A stretch of 64,000 nt of DNA from Nitrospira tepida (GTDB lineage Bacteria; Nitrospirota; Nitrospiria; Nitrospirales; Nitrospiraceae): positions 682,001 to 746,000 of the forward strand of contig NZ_OX365700.1 in assembly GCF_947241125.1 (NCBI RefSeq). The letters run 5' to 3'. The notes beneath the pieces were generated by a model that saw only the letters and a list, made by a program, of their open reading frames with translations, had not been told where the DNA came from and ran no database searches. The position numbers and the translations under genes are program-made. Positions 1 through 9,218 of the stretch are shown piece by piece. Position 1 is the stretch's first letter, and each line of letters begins with the position of its first letter.

Positions 1-1
1 T

Positions 2-2236
2 CTGTTGCTCGATCACACCGGGCTCCAGTATCGGTTTGCCGGTCCCGGGGCCGTCACCTTACAACCGGCCGGTACAGTCGGGACCGGGGCTGCTGCCGCG
101 GCTGGAGCAGCCAGAACGCCGGCGGACTCCGGCAAGCCGGTCAAACTCCCGGAAGTCGTCGTCAAGGAGACGAGAGAACTGCCGCAGCCGTCTCAAGACC
201 CCCCGGCAGGCTACAAAGCCGACTATTCGTCGACCGTCACGCGCAGCACGATGTCGATCGACGAGACCCCGACCTCGATCGGCGTCGTCACGCGCGACGT
301 CATCCGCGATACCTTCTCTCGGACCCAGAATGACGCATTCGAAAGCGTGAGCGGTCTGTCCCGGAGCAATACCAGATTGGGACGGGGTGAAGGGATCAAT
401 ATCCGAGGATTCGAAGCATGTACCTTCACCGGCGCCTTTAACGGCATGAAGGTCAATGGGTTGCCGACGGATTGCGTCTTCGCGCCGGATTGGGCCATCG
501 TCGAACGATATGAGATCGTGAAAGGGCCGGCCTCGATCGTCGGCGGCGCCGCCACCCCGGGCGGCATCGTCAACCGTATCACCAAGACCCCGCAACGCTC
601 GAATTTCACGACCGTGGAAGCCAACATCGGCTCCTATGATTTTTACAGAGGGATGATCGACGCCAACGGCGTGATGCCGAATCACGAGAACATCCGGGGC
701 CGCTTGGTGTTTGCTGTCGAAGAGGGGGGCAACTTCATCGACTTCACGCCGGTCCGGCAATATACCGTCGCCCCATCCGTCGAGTTCGACCTGTTCAAGG
801 GCGCCGGCAAGTTGCTCATCATCGGCACCTATCAAAAATTCGACGGCGCCAGCTATCCCGGTTGGCCGCTCACGAGCGATGGGAACATGCTCAACGTGCC
901 GCGCACGAGCAACTTCGGCGGCGGCGCCGACGTGGGCGCCCATACCAACTTTACCGGCTACAACGGCGAGGTCCATTACAATCATCAGTTCATCCACGAC
1001 ATCAAACTCTCAGCCAAGGGCAAGTACTCGAAGTCGGACCTCACCGATAATGTCGTGTACAGCTATACCATCGGCGGGATTCCTCCGAGCGGGGACTCCT
1101 ATCTCAACAATGGCTTGCGCCGCAACCGTTTCGATACCTATGCGGGCGAGTTGTTCCTCAGTAAGGAGTTTGATCTCTTGGGGCAAAAGAACGAAATCTT
1201 GGCCGGCGCCGATTATCGCGACATGACGCAGAATTTCCTTCTCGGCTATACCTATTTGCCCGTAGGCGGACCGTTTGTGATCGATAACGTGTTCAACCCG
1301 AGGAACGGGATACCAGTGGCGTCCGATTCGTTCCTGACTAGCGTAGCGGGTGCAGACCGCCGATCCACCTTGAAACAGACCGGCGTATTCGCACAGACCG
1401 TCATCCGTCCCTTCGAACGGTTGACGCTCGTGCTGGCGGGACGGCACGACAACGCGGACTCGACCAACCGCGAAACATCAACGAGTGCACAAAGCGCACG
1501 GACGGACTCCCGATTGACCGGCCGAGCCGGCGCGACCATGAAAGTGACCGAATGGATGAACGTCTATGGCGGTGTCCAACAGTCCTTCGCTCCGCAACCG
1601 CTCTTTATCACTCGAAATAATGAAATGCTGAACGCGGAGACCGGCATCAATTATGAAGTCGGCGCCAAGTTCAACCTGCTCAACGAGCGCCTCCGTATCA
1701 CCACCGCACTGTTTCGCACCTATCGCCGCAATGTCGCGACGCCCGATCCGACCGACTTTCGATTTTCCATCGCTGTCGGGGAGCAGCGCCATCAGGGGGC
1801 GGAACTGGACGTGAACGGGCAGCCGATTCCCGGCCTGAACCTGAATGCAGCCTTCACGTACCTGGATGCCGTGATTACAGAAGACAACAACCCGGCATTG
1901 GTCGGCAGCTATCCGACTCGGGTGCCGCGCAACTATGTGGGGCGCGTCTTCGCGACCTATCAACTCCAGTCCGGGCCTCTGCAAGGCTTCGGATTCGGGG
2001 GCGGAGTCTATTTCCAAGGCGGGTATGAATTATCGTTCCCAAACGGGATCAAGACAGACCCCTATCAGCGGGTGGACGCGCTGCTCTTTTACCGGGGAAA
2101 CAAACGATACGATCTGAGCGTCAACATCCGCAATCTGCTCAACCAAAAATACATCGAGAGTCCCGGCAACTTAAACTCCTATAACGGCTTCGGCGCGCCA
2201 ATCATCGCCATCGCGTCGCTCCGGGTGTTTTTCTGA
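2..2236 (+). CDS. TonB-dependent siderophore receptor, 5'-truncated by the window edge
   Basis: Outer-membrane gated barrel for ferric-siderophore import, powered by TonB/ExbBD. Only the last roughly 744 residues are in the window. The opening residues LLDHTGLQYRF match the end of the STN signalling domain in the other receptors here (LLAGTGLTYRF), so the frame runs in from the left and the TTG at 5 is not a real start. The linker carries KLPEVVVKETRE, the TonB-box-like motif shared by all receptors of this window. A plug follows (TPTSIGVVTRDVIRD, then NIRGFEACTF and VKGPASIVGG), then a TonB_dep_Rec barrel ending in an aromatic residue (LRVFF). The partial STN domain means it probably signals to a FecR/ECF pair to the left. 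Its ligand cannot be read from sequence. The sulfotransferase gene begins 8 bases after the stop. Confidence 0.93.
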   Translation: MLLDHTGLQYRFAGPGAVTLQPAGTVGTGAAAAAGAARTPADSGKPVKLPEVVVKETRELPQPSQDPPAGYKADYSSTVTRSTMSIDETPTSIGVVTRDVIRDTFSRTQNDAFESVSGLSRSNTRLGRGEGINIRGFEACTFTGAFNGMKVNGLPTDCVFAPDWAIVERYEIVKGPASIVGGAATPGGIVNRITKTPQRSNFTTVEANIGSYDFYRGMIDANGVMPNHENIRGRLVFAVEEGGNFIDFTPVRQYTVAPSVEFDLFKGAGKLLIIGTYQKFDGASYPGWPLTSDGNMLNVPRTSNFGGGADVGAHTNFTGYNGEVHYNHQFIHDIKLSAKGKYSKSDLTDNVVYSYTIGGIPPSGDSYLNNGLRRNRFDTYAGELFLSKEFDLLGQKNEILAGADYRDMTQNFLLGYTYLPVGGPFVIDNVFNPRNGIPVASDSFLTSVAGADRRSTLKQTGVFAQTVIRPFERLTLVLAGRHDNADSTNRETSTSAQSARTDSRLTGRAGATMKVTEWMNVYGGVQQSFAPQPLFITRNNEMLNAETGINYEVGAKFNLLNERLRITTALFRTYRRNVATPDPTDFRFSIAVGEQRHQGAELDVNGQPIPGLNLNAAFTYLDAVITEDNNPALVGSYPTRVPRNYVGRVFATYQLQSGPLQGFGFGGGVYFQGGYELSFPNGIKTDPYQRVDALLFYRGNKRYDLSVNIRNLLNQKYIESPGNLNSYNGFGAPIIAIASLRVFF

Positions 2237-2244
2237 GGTCGGGA

Positions 2245-4047
2245 GTGGGCAGGGCTGCTGTACCAGATGCCGAGTGCCGGGGCTCAGCGCTTCTCCATGC
2301 GGTGCAACTGGCCCTGAATGACAATCACCCTCGGGTGGCCAAGCGCATCTGCGAGGATCATCTCCGTGCCGCTCCGGACGATCCCGATGCGCACCGGTAC
2401 TTAGCCCAAGTGTTGATGGTCTTGGGCGAGCACGAACAGGCGCGTACCATTGCGATCCGCGCCACCGAATTTGCCCCGGATGATCCTCGCGCCTGGTCTG
2501 ATCTGGGACGAGTGCATGTCTTGTCGAGAAATCTTCGCGACGCGATCGTCTGCTTCGAGAAAGCCGTCGAAGTCGATCCACACTATGCCGACGGCTGGCA
2601 TAACTTGGGCCTGGCGCTCCGGCAGACGGGCCAAACAGAGCGGGCCTTCGACGCCCTGAAGCAGGCGTTGATCATCGATCCGACGCGAGCCGAATCCTAT
2701 CTCAGCCTTGGGAACCTCCTGGTGGATGCGGAACAGTTGGAGGAGGCCATCGGCTGTTTCGAACGGGCCGTGCGGCATGATCCCGCTCTGGCCAAGGCCC
2801 ATACGCGGCTCGCGCAGGAACTGTCCCAACGCGGCGAGGTCGACCGGGCCGAATCGCTGTTTCTACGCGCCCTCTCGCTCGATGCCGGCCATGTCGAGAG
2901 CTGGTTCGGGCTGGGCCGCACCCTCGAAGACCTCGGCCTGGCAGAGGCGGCGCTGAGCTGCTATCGGACCCTCCTGCAGCGGCAACCGGGCCATGCCCTG
3001 GCGCTGGGACATTATCTGGCGCTGGCGAAAGGGGAGGAAGGCCACGAGTGGCTCGCCCAACTGGAACCGGCGCTCGATCGCACGGAGGGGTCGGCTGAGG
3101 CCAAAGCCCTCATGGGCTATGGCCTCACGAAATGGTATGACCGCCGCAGCCGGTTCCGCGACGCCGCCTCGGCCGGCACTAAGGCCAATGCGGCAAGGAG
3201 GCAAGCGACAGGACCGTTCAACCGCGCCGGCATGACCGGCCGGATCGATGCCATTCTGGCGGCATACACCGTGGAGTTCTTCGCCGAACGCCGGCATCTC
3301 GGAATCGGGACCGACCAGCCGGTGTTCATCGTGGGCTTGCCGCGCTCCGGCACGACCTTGACCGAACAAATTCTCTCGGCCCATCCGCTCCTGCATGGCG
3401 CGGGAGAACTGCCCGATCTGGCCCGCTTGGCGAAGCAGTCGCTGGAAGGAGAGGATGTAGCGCCCTGGGAAGCGGCCCAGTACCTCGACGAGGAGATGAC
3501 CAGTCGCCGGCTCGCCCATGAGTATTTGAGCGCAATGCGGCGCAGCGCCCCGCCGGACTGCCGGCGCATCAGTGATAAGCAGCCGCTGAACTTCTTTCAT
3601 CTCGCCTTTGCCGCGCTCCTCTTTCCCAATGCCCGCGTGATTCACTGCCGCCGCGATGCGCGCGACAATGCGCTCTCGATCTGGATGGAGAATTTCAACC
3701 CCGATCAGACGTATGCCACGGACTTCGGCGACCTGGCGCATTTCACGGCCGAATATCGCCGATTGATGGCGCATTGGCGCGCTGTGCTGCCGCTTCAGAT
3801 CCTGGAGGTCCAGTACGAAGACACGGTCGCGGACCTGGAGGGCCAGGCTCGCCGGCTCATCGACTTTCTCGGCGCGCCCTGGGACGAGCGGTGCCTCAAC
3901 TTTCACCAACAGGATCGCGCGGTGCAGACGCCCAGCCGCTGGCAGGTTCGCCAGCCGATCTACTCGAAGTCCGTCGGCCGATGGCGGCGGTATCGAGAGT
4001 TCCTGCCGGAGCTGGAGTCGGCGTTTGCAGCCATGGAGGACGACTGA
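2245..4047 (+). CDS. TPR-repeat sulfotransferase
   Basis: Predicted cytosolic PAPS-dependent sulfotransferase of 600 residues. Residues about 15-290 are tandem tetratricopeptide repeats (for example GWHNLGLALRQTGQTERAFD). Residues about 350-590 are a Sulfotransfer_3-type domain. The 5'-phosphosulfate loop is GLPRSGTTLTEQIL, and the 3'-phosphate site is represented by HCRRDARDNALS. The GTG start has a purine-rich stretch (gaggtcggga) just before it and lies 8 bases after the receptor stop, so the genes are probably co-transcribed. The stop overlaps the start of an APS kinase gene, which would supply the PAPS donor. TPR-sulfotransferases are often found next to TonB receptors in other bacteria (recalled, not checked). 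The acceptor is unknown; a surface protein tyrosine, a glycan or a siderophore are all possible. Confidence 0.9.
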   Translation: MGRAAVPDAECRGSALLHAVQLALNDNHPRVAKRICEDHLRAAPDDPDAHRYLAQVLMVLGEHEQARTIAIRATEFAPDDPRAWSDLGRVHVLSRNLRDAIVCFEKAVEVDPHYADGWHNLGLALRQTGQTERAFDALKQALIIDPTRAESYLSLGNLLVDAEQLEEAIGCFERAVRHDPALAKAHTRLAQELSQRGEVDRAESLFLRALSLDAGHVESWFGLGRTLEDLGLAEAALSCYRTLLQRQPGHALALGHYLALAKGEEGHEWLAQLEPALDRTEGSAEAKALMGYGLTKWYDRRSRFRDAASAGTKANAARRQATGPFNRAGMTGRIDAILAAYTVEFFAERRHLGIGTDQPVFIVGLPRSGTTLTEQILSAHPLLHGAGELPDLARLAKQSLEGEDVAPWEAAQYLDEEMTSRRLAHEYLSAMRRSAPPDCRRISDKQPLNFFHLAFAALLFPNARVIHCRRDARDNALSIWMENFNPDQTYATDFGDLAHFTAEYRRLMAHWRAVLPLQILEVQYEDTVADLEGQARRLIDFLGAPWDERCLNFHQQDRAVQTPSRWQVRQPIYSKSVGRWRRYREFLPELESAFAAMEDD

Positions 4048-4670
4048 TGGACGGCCCGCTGACGTTGGGAGAAGTGACTGTCTTTGGGGATACGTCGCTT
4101 CAAGAGGTGGATCAAGTCCCCGCTGACCCGGGCTTCACGATCTGGCTCACGGGCCTGCCTGGCTCCGGAAAGACCACGCTCGCCCACTTGCTCGAGGCCG
4201 ATCTGATAAGGCTCGGCCTACCGGTGGTGGTGCTCGACGGCGATGAGGTCCGCCGAAAGCTGGCAAAGGACCTCGGATTCTCTCGGGAGGATCGCAACGA
4301 GAACGTGCGCCGCATCGCATTCGTGGCCGGCTGCGTGACCCGTGCGGGGGGCGTCGCGATCGTGGCCGCCATCTCCCCCTATGCCGGGGCGCGCGCCGAG
4401 GCCCGAAAGGAGATCGGCCGGTTCGTGGAGGTCTATGTCCGCTGCCCCCTCGCCGTCTGCATGCAGCGCGATCCGAAAGGCCTCTATGCCAGAGCCCGGC
4501 GCGGGGAAGTGGCCCATGTCACCGGCCTGTCCGATCCCTATGAAGAGCCGACAGACTCGGAAGTGATTGTCTCCACCGATCGGGAAGCGCCTCGCAACAG
4601 CCTCAAGGCAATCCTACGATACCTGGCCGACAGACAGCTCGTTCGGCTATTCGTCCCGACCCCTGATTAG
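4047..4670 (+). CDS. cysC: Adenylylsulfate (APS) kinase
   Basis: Phosphorylates adenosine 5'-phosphosulfate to PAPS with ATP in the cytosol. 207 residues. Walker A is GLPGSGKTT (residues about 34-42). The APS-kinase signatures VVLDGDEVRRKLAKDLGFS, EDRNENVRRI, AAISPYAGARAEAR and CPLAVCMQRDPKGLYARA are all present in order. The ATG overlaps the sulfotransferase stop (TGATG), with ggagga upstream as ribosome-binding site. This start was chosen over longer in-frame extensions lying inside the sulfotransferase gene. There is no ATP sulfurylase neighbour, so APS must come from elsewhere in the genome. Pairing a dedicated APS kinase with one sulfotransferase argues for sulfate-donor supply rather than assimilation. 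An N-terminal extension of about 25 residues precedes the kinase core. Confidence 0.93.
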   Translation: MDGPLTLGEVTVFGDTSLQEVDQVPADPGFTIWLTGLPGSGKTTLAHLLEADLIRLGLPVVVLDGDEVRRKLAKDLGFSREDRNENVRRIAFVAGCVTRAGGVAIVAAISPYAGARAEARKEIGRFVEVYVRCPLAVCMQRDPKGLYARARRGEVAHVTGLSDPYEEPTDSEVIVSTDREAPRNSLKAILRYLADRQLVRLFVPTPD

Positions 4671-4815
4671 CAGGTTTCTCCTCGCTCGATGCGCGGTGAA
4701 TCCTCACCCAACCCGGATGACCATCACGACGATGGCCGGCGGCGGCCGGCCGGACCGTTCCGACTCGGACGGCAGAGGCCGGAAGAAATCAACTGGACAT
4801 TCGATCGTTGGCGCG

Positions 4816-4852
4816 TGTAAATTTACATTTTGAGACAAGTTCTCAATATCAT
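4816..4852 (+). promoter_or_regulatory. Fur-like operator overlapping a promoter, upstream of first ECF sigma gene
   Basis: The 17-base near-palindrome TTGAGACAAGTTCTCAA (4830-4846) sits directly after a perfect 12-base palindrome TGTAAATTTACA (4816-4827). A possible -35 (TTTACA) and -10 (AATATC or TATCAT) flank the near-palindrome, so a bound repressor would block polymerase. The same TTGAGA-N5-TCTCAA arrangement recurs at 35031. It resembles a Fur box, but the protein that binds it is inferred. Confidence 0.5.
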
Positions 4853-4891
4853 CAGGTAGCCAATTCCTGAGGCCAGAGCCCATCAGGGCGG

Positions 4892-4927
4892 AGCCCGCCG
4901 CATCTCACGATGCGCGCGGGCTTTTTT
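4892..4927 (+). terminator. Intrinsic terminator in the leader of the first ECF sigma gene
   Basis: Stem AGCCCG with CGGGCT plus an inner stem CGCAT/ATGCG, followed by six T residues (4922-4927). It lies between the Fur-like operator and the sigma-factor ATG at 4948, so transcription must read through it. A short GCCC-ATCA-GGGC hairpin just before it (4878-4889) could compete for pairing. It closely resembles the terminators at 35116 and 41538. It may be a transcription attenuator or the 3' end of a small RNA. Confidence 0.6.
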
Positions 4928-4947
4928 ATGGGGCCGGGTCGCCGCGC

Positions 4948-5460
4948 ATGAACCTGACGTACCGCGACATCGAGCAACTGTTCTGCCGGCATCGGCGCGA
5001 GCTGGCTCGCAGTCTCTACAAGATCGTGCGGTGCGAGGAAACGGCGGCGGATCTTTGCCAAGAGACGTACCTGCGGCTGATCAATTTGGCGAAACACACC
5101 GCCGTGGCCTATCCGCGCGCGCTCTTGCATCGGACCGCCAGGAATCTGGCGATCGACCATTTGCGCAAGCGGCAACTGCATGCCTCTTACGAAGCGGTGG
5201 ACGCGGTCACGGACGAAGTTCCCAGTCCGATGCCCTCGGCGGATGATGCGATCGATGCCCGCCAGCGATATCTGCTGCTGCGCCGGGCCGTCGCCACCCT
5301 GGCGCCCAAGTGCCGGACCGTGTTCTTGCTCCACAAGGCCGAGCACCTCTCGTATGCGCAGATCGCCGCCCGTTTGAACATCTCCACCAGCGCCGTCGAA
5401 AAACATATGAGCAAAGCGCTGGCGCTATGCCGTGATGCCCTGGAACGAGAAGGGCGATGA
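4948..5460 (+). CDS. FecI-family ECF sigma factor (unit 1)
   Basis: Cytosolic sigma-70 family factor of 170 residues that would direct RNA polymerase to the downstream receptor gene. Region 2 contains AADLCQETYLRL (about residues 30-41). Region 4 carries the helix-turn-helix SYAQIAARLNISTSAVEKH near residue 135. The start ATG is about 20 bases after the leader terminator. The next gene is the FecR-type regulator that would control it. By eye it is the closest relative in the window of the sigma factor at 35934; the two also share the same operator-terminator leader, which points to duplication of the whole control region. Confidence 0.95.
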   Translation: MNLTYRDIEQLFCRHRRELARSLYKIVRCEETAADLCQETYLRLINLAKHTAVAYPRALLHRTARNLAIDHLRKRQLHASYEAVDAVTDEVPSPMPSADDAIDARQRYLLLRRAVATLAPKCRTVFLLHKAEHLSYAQIAARLNISTSAVEKHMSKALALCRDALEREGR

Positions 5461-5533
5461 GCCGGTCCAGGCTGTGGTAACCCTGGATTCGTTCGTCACA
5501 CAGGGTAGGCGGAGCGATGAGCCCGGGAACGCC

Positions 5534-6523
5534 ATGAGTCCTGACGAGCGCAGACTGTCCGATGAGGCTGTCCGTTGGCGGGTGCGCCTGCAAGCCGAAG
5601 ATCTCACCGACGAAGAACGGCGGTCATTCGAAGAGTGGACGCGCCGCAGCGACCGCCACCGCGCCGCCTACGCGCGAATCGATTCGCTCTGGCGCGATCT
5701 GGATGCGCCCAGCCGCCACGTGTGGGAGGAGGTTCGGCGGGGAGTCGAACCGGCCGATGCGGCTGTCCCACCTGTCTCTTTGAGATGGAAACGGCCCGCG
5801 CTCATCGCCGCGTCGGTCCTGCTGGCGGTGCTCGCCGGGCTGTGGGTCATGGATTTTGGAGAGCCGTGGACGCCGGGCCTCGTCAGGACCGCTCGGGGAG
5901 AATATGCCAGCCGTATCTTGCCGGACGGTTCGACGGTCCATCTCAACACCGACAGCGTTGTCTCGGTCGAGTTCACCGATCAGAAGCGGCGTCTGGTACT
6001 CAAACGGGGTGAAGCGTGGTTTTCCGTCGCGTCGGAGCCGGCCAGGCCCTTCGCTGTTGAAGCCGGCGGAGGCACGGTGCGCGCAATCGGGACCGAGTTC
6101 AATGTCCGCCAGGATCACGACGGCACCACCGTGACCGTCATCGAGGGGACGGTCGAGGTGTCGCCATCGGCGCCGCCGGCTTCGTCGCCTCCCTCCGTTC
6201 GAGCATCGGTGGGGGCCGGTGAACAGGTCCGATACAGCCGGTCCGGAGGGATGGACAAGGTGGTGCCCGCCGATCTGGTGCAGGTCACCGGGTGGCGCCG
6301 CGGGCAATTGGTGTTCGATCTCAAGCCGCTGGGCGACGTTGTCGAGGAGGTCGATCGATACTGGCCGGGGCGCATCCTCGTGCTGAGTCCAGACCTTCGG
6401 CGCCATCGTGTCAGCGGGGTCTTCAAGACCGGCGATCCCGACGCGGTCGTGCACGCGCTGGAGACGACGTTTCAGATGAAATCGCTGAAGGTTGCCGGGC
6501 TCCTCATCATCCTCTATCAGTAG
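5534..6523 (+). CDS. FecR-type anti-sigma/signal transducer (unit 1)
   Basis: Inner-membrane regulator of about 329 residues that passes a signal from the STN domain of a loaded TonB receptor to the ECF sigma factor. The N-terminal DUF4880 segment (EAVRWRVRLQAEDLTDEE) is cytosolic. One membrane helix follows (LIAASVLLAVLAGLWVM). The periplasmic FecR domain contains SRILPDGSTVHLNTDS and AVEAGGGTVRAIGTEFNV, and the end has the WRRGQLVFDLKPL motif and a C-terminal STN-like segment. I chose the ATG at 5534, just before the conserved region. An in-frame ATG at 5432 would overlap the sigma gene and add 34 unconserved residues. Confidence 0.92.
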   Translation: MSPDERRLSDEAVRWRVRLQAEDLTDEERRSFEEWTRRSDRHRAAYARIDSLWRDLDAPSRHVWEEVRRGVEPADAAVPPVSLRWKRPALIAASVLLAVLAGLWVMDFGEPWTPGLVRTARGEYASRILPDGSTVHLNTDSVVSVEFTDQKRRLVLKRGEAWFSVASEPARPFAVEAGGGTVRAIGTEFNVRQDHDGTTVTVIEGTVEVSPSAPPASSPPSVRASVGAGEQVRYSRSGGMDKVVPADLVQVTGWRRGQLVFDLKPLGDVVEEVDRYWPGRILVLSPDLRRHRVSGVFKTGDPDAVVHALETTFQMKSLKVAGLLIILYQ

Positions 6524-6633
6524 CCCTCCTCGAACCATCATCCCGTCATCCGAAAATAAATTCATCACGGCTTGGGGTGGGCGCGGCCTGATCCGTCTTA
6601 CGGGCAGGACCAGGCTCACTTCACGAGGGATGT

Positions 6634-9144
6634 ATGAAGACGTTGTTGCTGGCTGTCAGCGGTGTGATGGTGTGTGTGCTGTCCGGGGTCGTGTTCCCAC
6701 TGCTGGTTGCCGCCGAACCGGTGGATTTCGAGATCCCCGAACAATCATTGGCCTCCGCCCTGGCCGAGTTTGCGGCCAAGACCGATCTGCAGGTGTTGTA
6801 CAGCGGGGAGCTGACGCGGGGACAGCGCACGCGGGGAATCAGCGGCCGCTATGAACCGGAAGAGGCCCTCGGGCACCTGCTCAAGGAGAGCGGGCTCGAG
6901 TACCGGTTCACCGATCACCACACGATTACGTTGGAACGTGCGCCGGTTGTTCCCCTTCCTCCCGGGGCGCCCGCACCACAGAGTCAGGAGGTTCCGGCCC
7001 ATCCGGCACCGGCCACATCGCCGAACAGCGGAAAACCGCTCAAGTTGCCGGAGATCCTGGTGAAGGACGTGAAAGAGCGCGGCTATACGGCCGACGATTC
7101 TTCCACGGCGATGCGCCTGTCGATCCCCATCCAGGAGACTCCTCGTTCTATCGAAGTGGTCACCAGGCAGGTGCTCGACGACCAGAAAGTGCTCCGGGTG
7201 CAGGACGCCTTGCGCAACGTCAGCGGCGCCTCGATGCCGAGTTCCCAGGGAGGCCGGGCCGGCGATTTCATGATTCGGGGATTCCGGTCCGATCAGAGTG
7301 TGTTCAAGAACGGCTTCCGGGAAGACAGCACCTTCGGCGCGCGCGCCTCGCGGGACACGGCCAATCTCGAGTCCATCGAGGTGATCAAGGGACCGCCCTC
7401 CTATCTCTACGGACGCGCCGATCCCGGCGGAGTCATCAATCAGATCACCAAGAGCCCGTTGCGGGAACGGTACTCGGCCGTGGACCTGACCGTGGGCAGC
7501 TATAATCTCTATCGTCCCTCCGTCGATCTTGGCGGTCCGCTGAACGACAGCAAAACCCTCACCTACCGATTCAACGGGGTCTATGAATCCTCGCAGAGTT
7601 TTCGGGAAGGGGTAAGGATCGATCGGATCTTCCTGGCCCCGACCATCGGCTGGGAACTGGGGCCTCGCACGACCCTGCGCTTCGAAGCGGAGTATCTGCA
7701 CGATCGCTCTCCGATCGATCGCGGGATCGTGGCGGTCGGGAGCGGGCCGGCCGATATTCCGATCGGCCGCTTTCTCGGCGATCCCACTAGGCGGGGTGAG
7801 ATCAACCAGGGGAAAGCGACGTTGATTTTCCGCCATCAGTTCAACGAGGCCTGGGCTTGGCGGACCGGCTTTCGCTCGGCGGTCGCATCGGAAAAGTACG
7901 ACAGTCTCGAATCGTGGTTTCTGCTGGCGGACAATCGCACGCTGGAGCTGGCCGCTTTCCGTATTCCGCAAACCGTCCAGAGCCATTACCTGCAAAACGA
8001 ACTGCACGGCCATTTCTCCACCGGTCCGATCGGGCACCGCCTGTTGTTGGGGGTGGAGCTGGGCCGGGAGGTTCAGAAATCGACGGTCCTCACGGACAGC
8101 AGTTGCGCCTTTCTCGGAACCTGCGCCGCATTGAACACAATCGATATTCTGAACCCGACCTATTCGTTCTTTAATAATCCGCTGAGCACGATCAACGACA
8201 GCAGCCAGACCAACGGCATCATCGGCCTCTACGCGGGGGACCAGATCGATCTCTTGGACAATCTCCACCTGAATTTCGGGGGCCGCTTCGATATCTTCAA
8301 ACAGCATCTGACCAACCGGCCTGATGCATTCGATCCCACCGATCGGGAGGTGGAAGAGACCCACCGGGCGTTCAGTCCGTCGGTCGGGTTGACCTATGAG
8401 CCGCTCAAGACCGTTGCGCTCTTCGCCAACTACACACGCTCGTTCATGCCGCAATCACCCGGCGCCCGTAGTTCGCAAGGGACCCTGTTCGATCCGACCA
8501 GAGGGCGTCAGTACGAAGGCGGCATCAAGTTCCAAGCCTCCGACGGCAGGCTCCGGTCCACCATCGCCCTGTTCGATATCGTCAAGACCAATGTCCTGAC
8601 GAGCGAGATCGGTGCCGGCGGAGCCTTCACCGGCTTTTCGATTGCCACCGGCGAGCAGCGGAGCCGAGGCGTGGAGTTCGACGTGGCCGGCCGGATCCTG
8701 CCCGGATGGGACGTGATCGCCAACTATGCCTACATCGACGCCCGCATTACCAAGGACAACACCTTCGTCGAAAACAGCCGGCTCGATAACGTGCCCTATC
8801 ACCAGGGCAGCATCTGGACCCAGTATTTTCTCCAAGAAGGCCGATTGAAGGGACTCGGGGCCGGCATCGGCATGTACGCGCAAGGCCAACGGAACGGGAT
8901 CAAACTCGTGCAACCTACCGCGTTCGGGCAGGAGCCGTTCAACTTGGCGGGGTTCGTGCGGATGGATGCGGCGGTGTACTACCGGAAGCAGAACATCTTC
9001 AATCGCACGAACCTGCTGGCGTCGGTGAATATCTACAATCTCCTCGACCAACGCTACTTCGCCGGCGCCCAGGATTTCCGGGAGATCGTCTACCCGGGCA
9101 TGCCGCTCACCGTGATCGGATCGCTGAAGTTCGAGTTCTATTGA
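6634..9144 (+). CDS. STN-domain TonB-dependent siderophore receptor (unit 1)
   Basis: Outer-membrane ferric-siderophore receptor and signal transducer, 836 residues. Signal peptide at 1-27 ending near AAEP. STN domain about 28-80 (DFEIPEQSLASALAEFAAK, ending YRFTDHHTITLE). Linker with the TonB-box-like KLPEILVKDVKE. Plug about 150-275 (TPRSIEVVTRQVLDD, FMIRGFRSD, VIKGPPSYLYGRADPGG), and a 22-strand-type barrel ending LKFEFY. The STN domain is the hallmark of receptors that signal through FecR. It lies 110 bases after the fecR-like gene, in a gap with an A/T-rich box (GAAAATAAATTCATC, 6552-6566) that could be part of the sigma-dependent promoter. The ligand is unknown. Confidence 0.95.
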   Translation: MKTLLLAVSGVMVCVLSGVVFPLLVAAEPVDFEIPEQSLASALAEFAAKTDLQVLYSGELTRGQRTRGISGRYEPEEALGHLLKESGLEYRFTDHHTITLERAPVVPLPPGAPAPQSQEVPAHPAPATSPNSGKPLKLPEILVKDVKERGYTADDSSTAMRLSIPIQETPRSIEVVTRQVLDDQKVLRVQDALRNVSGASMPSSQGGRAGDFMIRGFRSDQSVFKNGFREDSTFGARASRDTANLESIEVIKGPPSYLYGRADPGGVINQITKSPLRERYSAVDLTVGSYNLYRPSVDLGGPLNDSKTLTYRFNGVYESSQSFREGVRIDRIFLAPTIGWELGPRTTLRFEAEYLHDRSPIDRGIVAVGSGPADIPIGRFLGDPTRRGEINQGKATLIFRHQFNEAWAWRTGFRSAVASEKYDSLESWFLLADNRTLELAAFRIPQTVQSHYLQNELHGHFSTGPIGHRLLLGVELGREVQKSTVLTDSSCAFLGTCAALNTIDILNPTYSFFNNPLSTINDSSQTNGIIGLYAGDQIDLLDNLHLNFGGRFDIFKQHLTNRPDAFDPTDREVEETHRAFSPSVGLTYEPLKTVALFANYTRSFMPQSPGARSSQGTLFDPTRGRQYEGGIKFQASDGRLRSTIALFDIVKTNVLTSEIGAGGAFTGFSIATGEQRSRGVEFDVAGRILPGWDVIANYAYIDARITKDNTFVENSRLDNVPYHQGSIWTQYFLQEGRLKGLGAGIGMYAQGQRNGIKLVQPTAFGQEPFNLAGFVRMDAAVYYRKQNIFNRTNLLASVNIYNLLDQRYFAGAQDFREIVYPGMPLTVIGSLKFEFY

Positions 9145-9176
9145 GGGGGGCAGCCGAGACCAGGGATGGCGGTCGC

Positions 9177-9213
9177 GCGGTCCGTCGGGGCCGCCTTCCG
9201 GGACCGCTTGTTT
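9177..9213 (+). terminator. Probable terminator after receptor of unit 1
   Basis: Inverted repeat GCGGTCC (9177-9183) and GGACCGC (9201-9207) with a 17-base loop, followed by TTGTTT. The T-run is imperfect, so termination strength is uncertain. Placement between a receptor stop and the next promoter region fits. Confidence 0.4.
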
Positions 9214-9218
9214 GATAG

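Noticed and set aside
59-997. Long minus-strand open frame opposite the first receptor
   Set aside because: Composition without domain signals; it mirrors the third-base GC bias of the plus-strand receptor gene.
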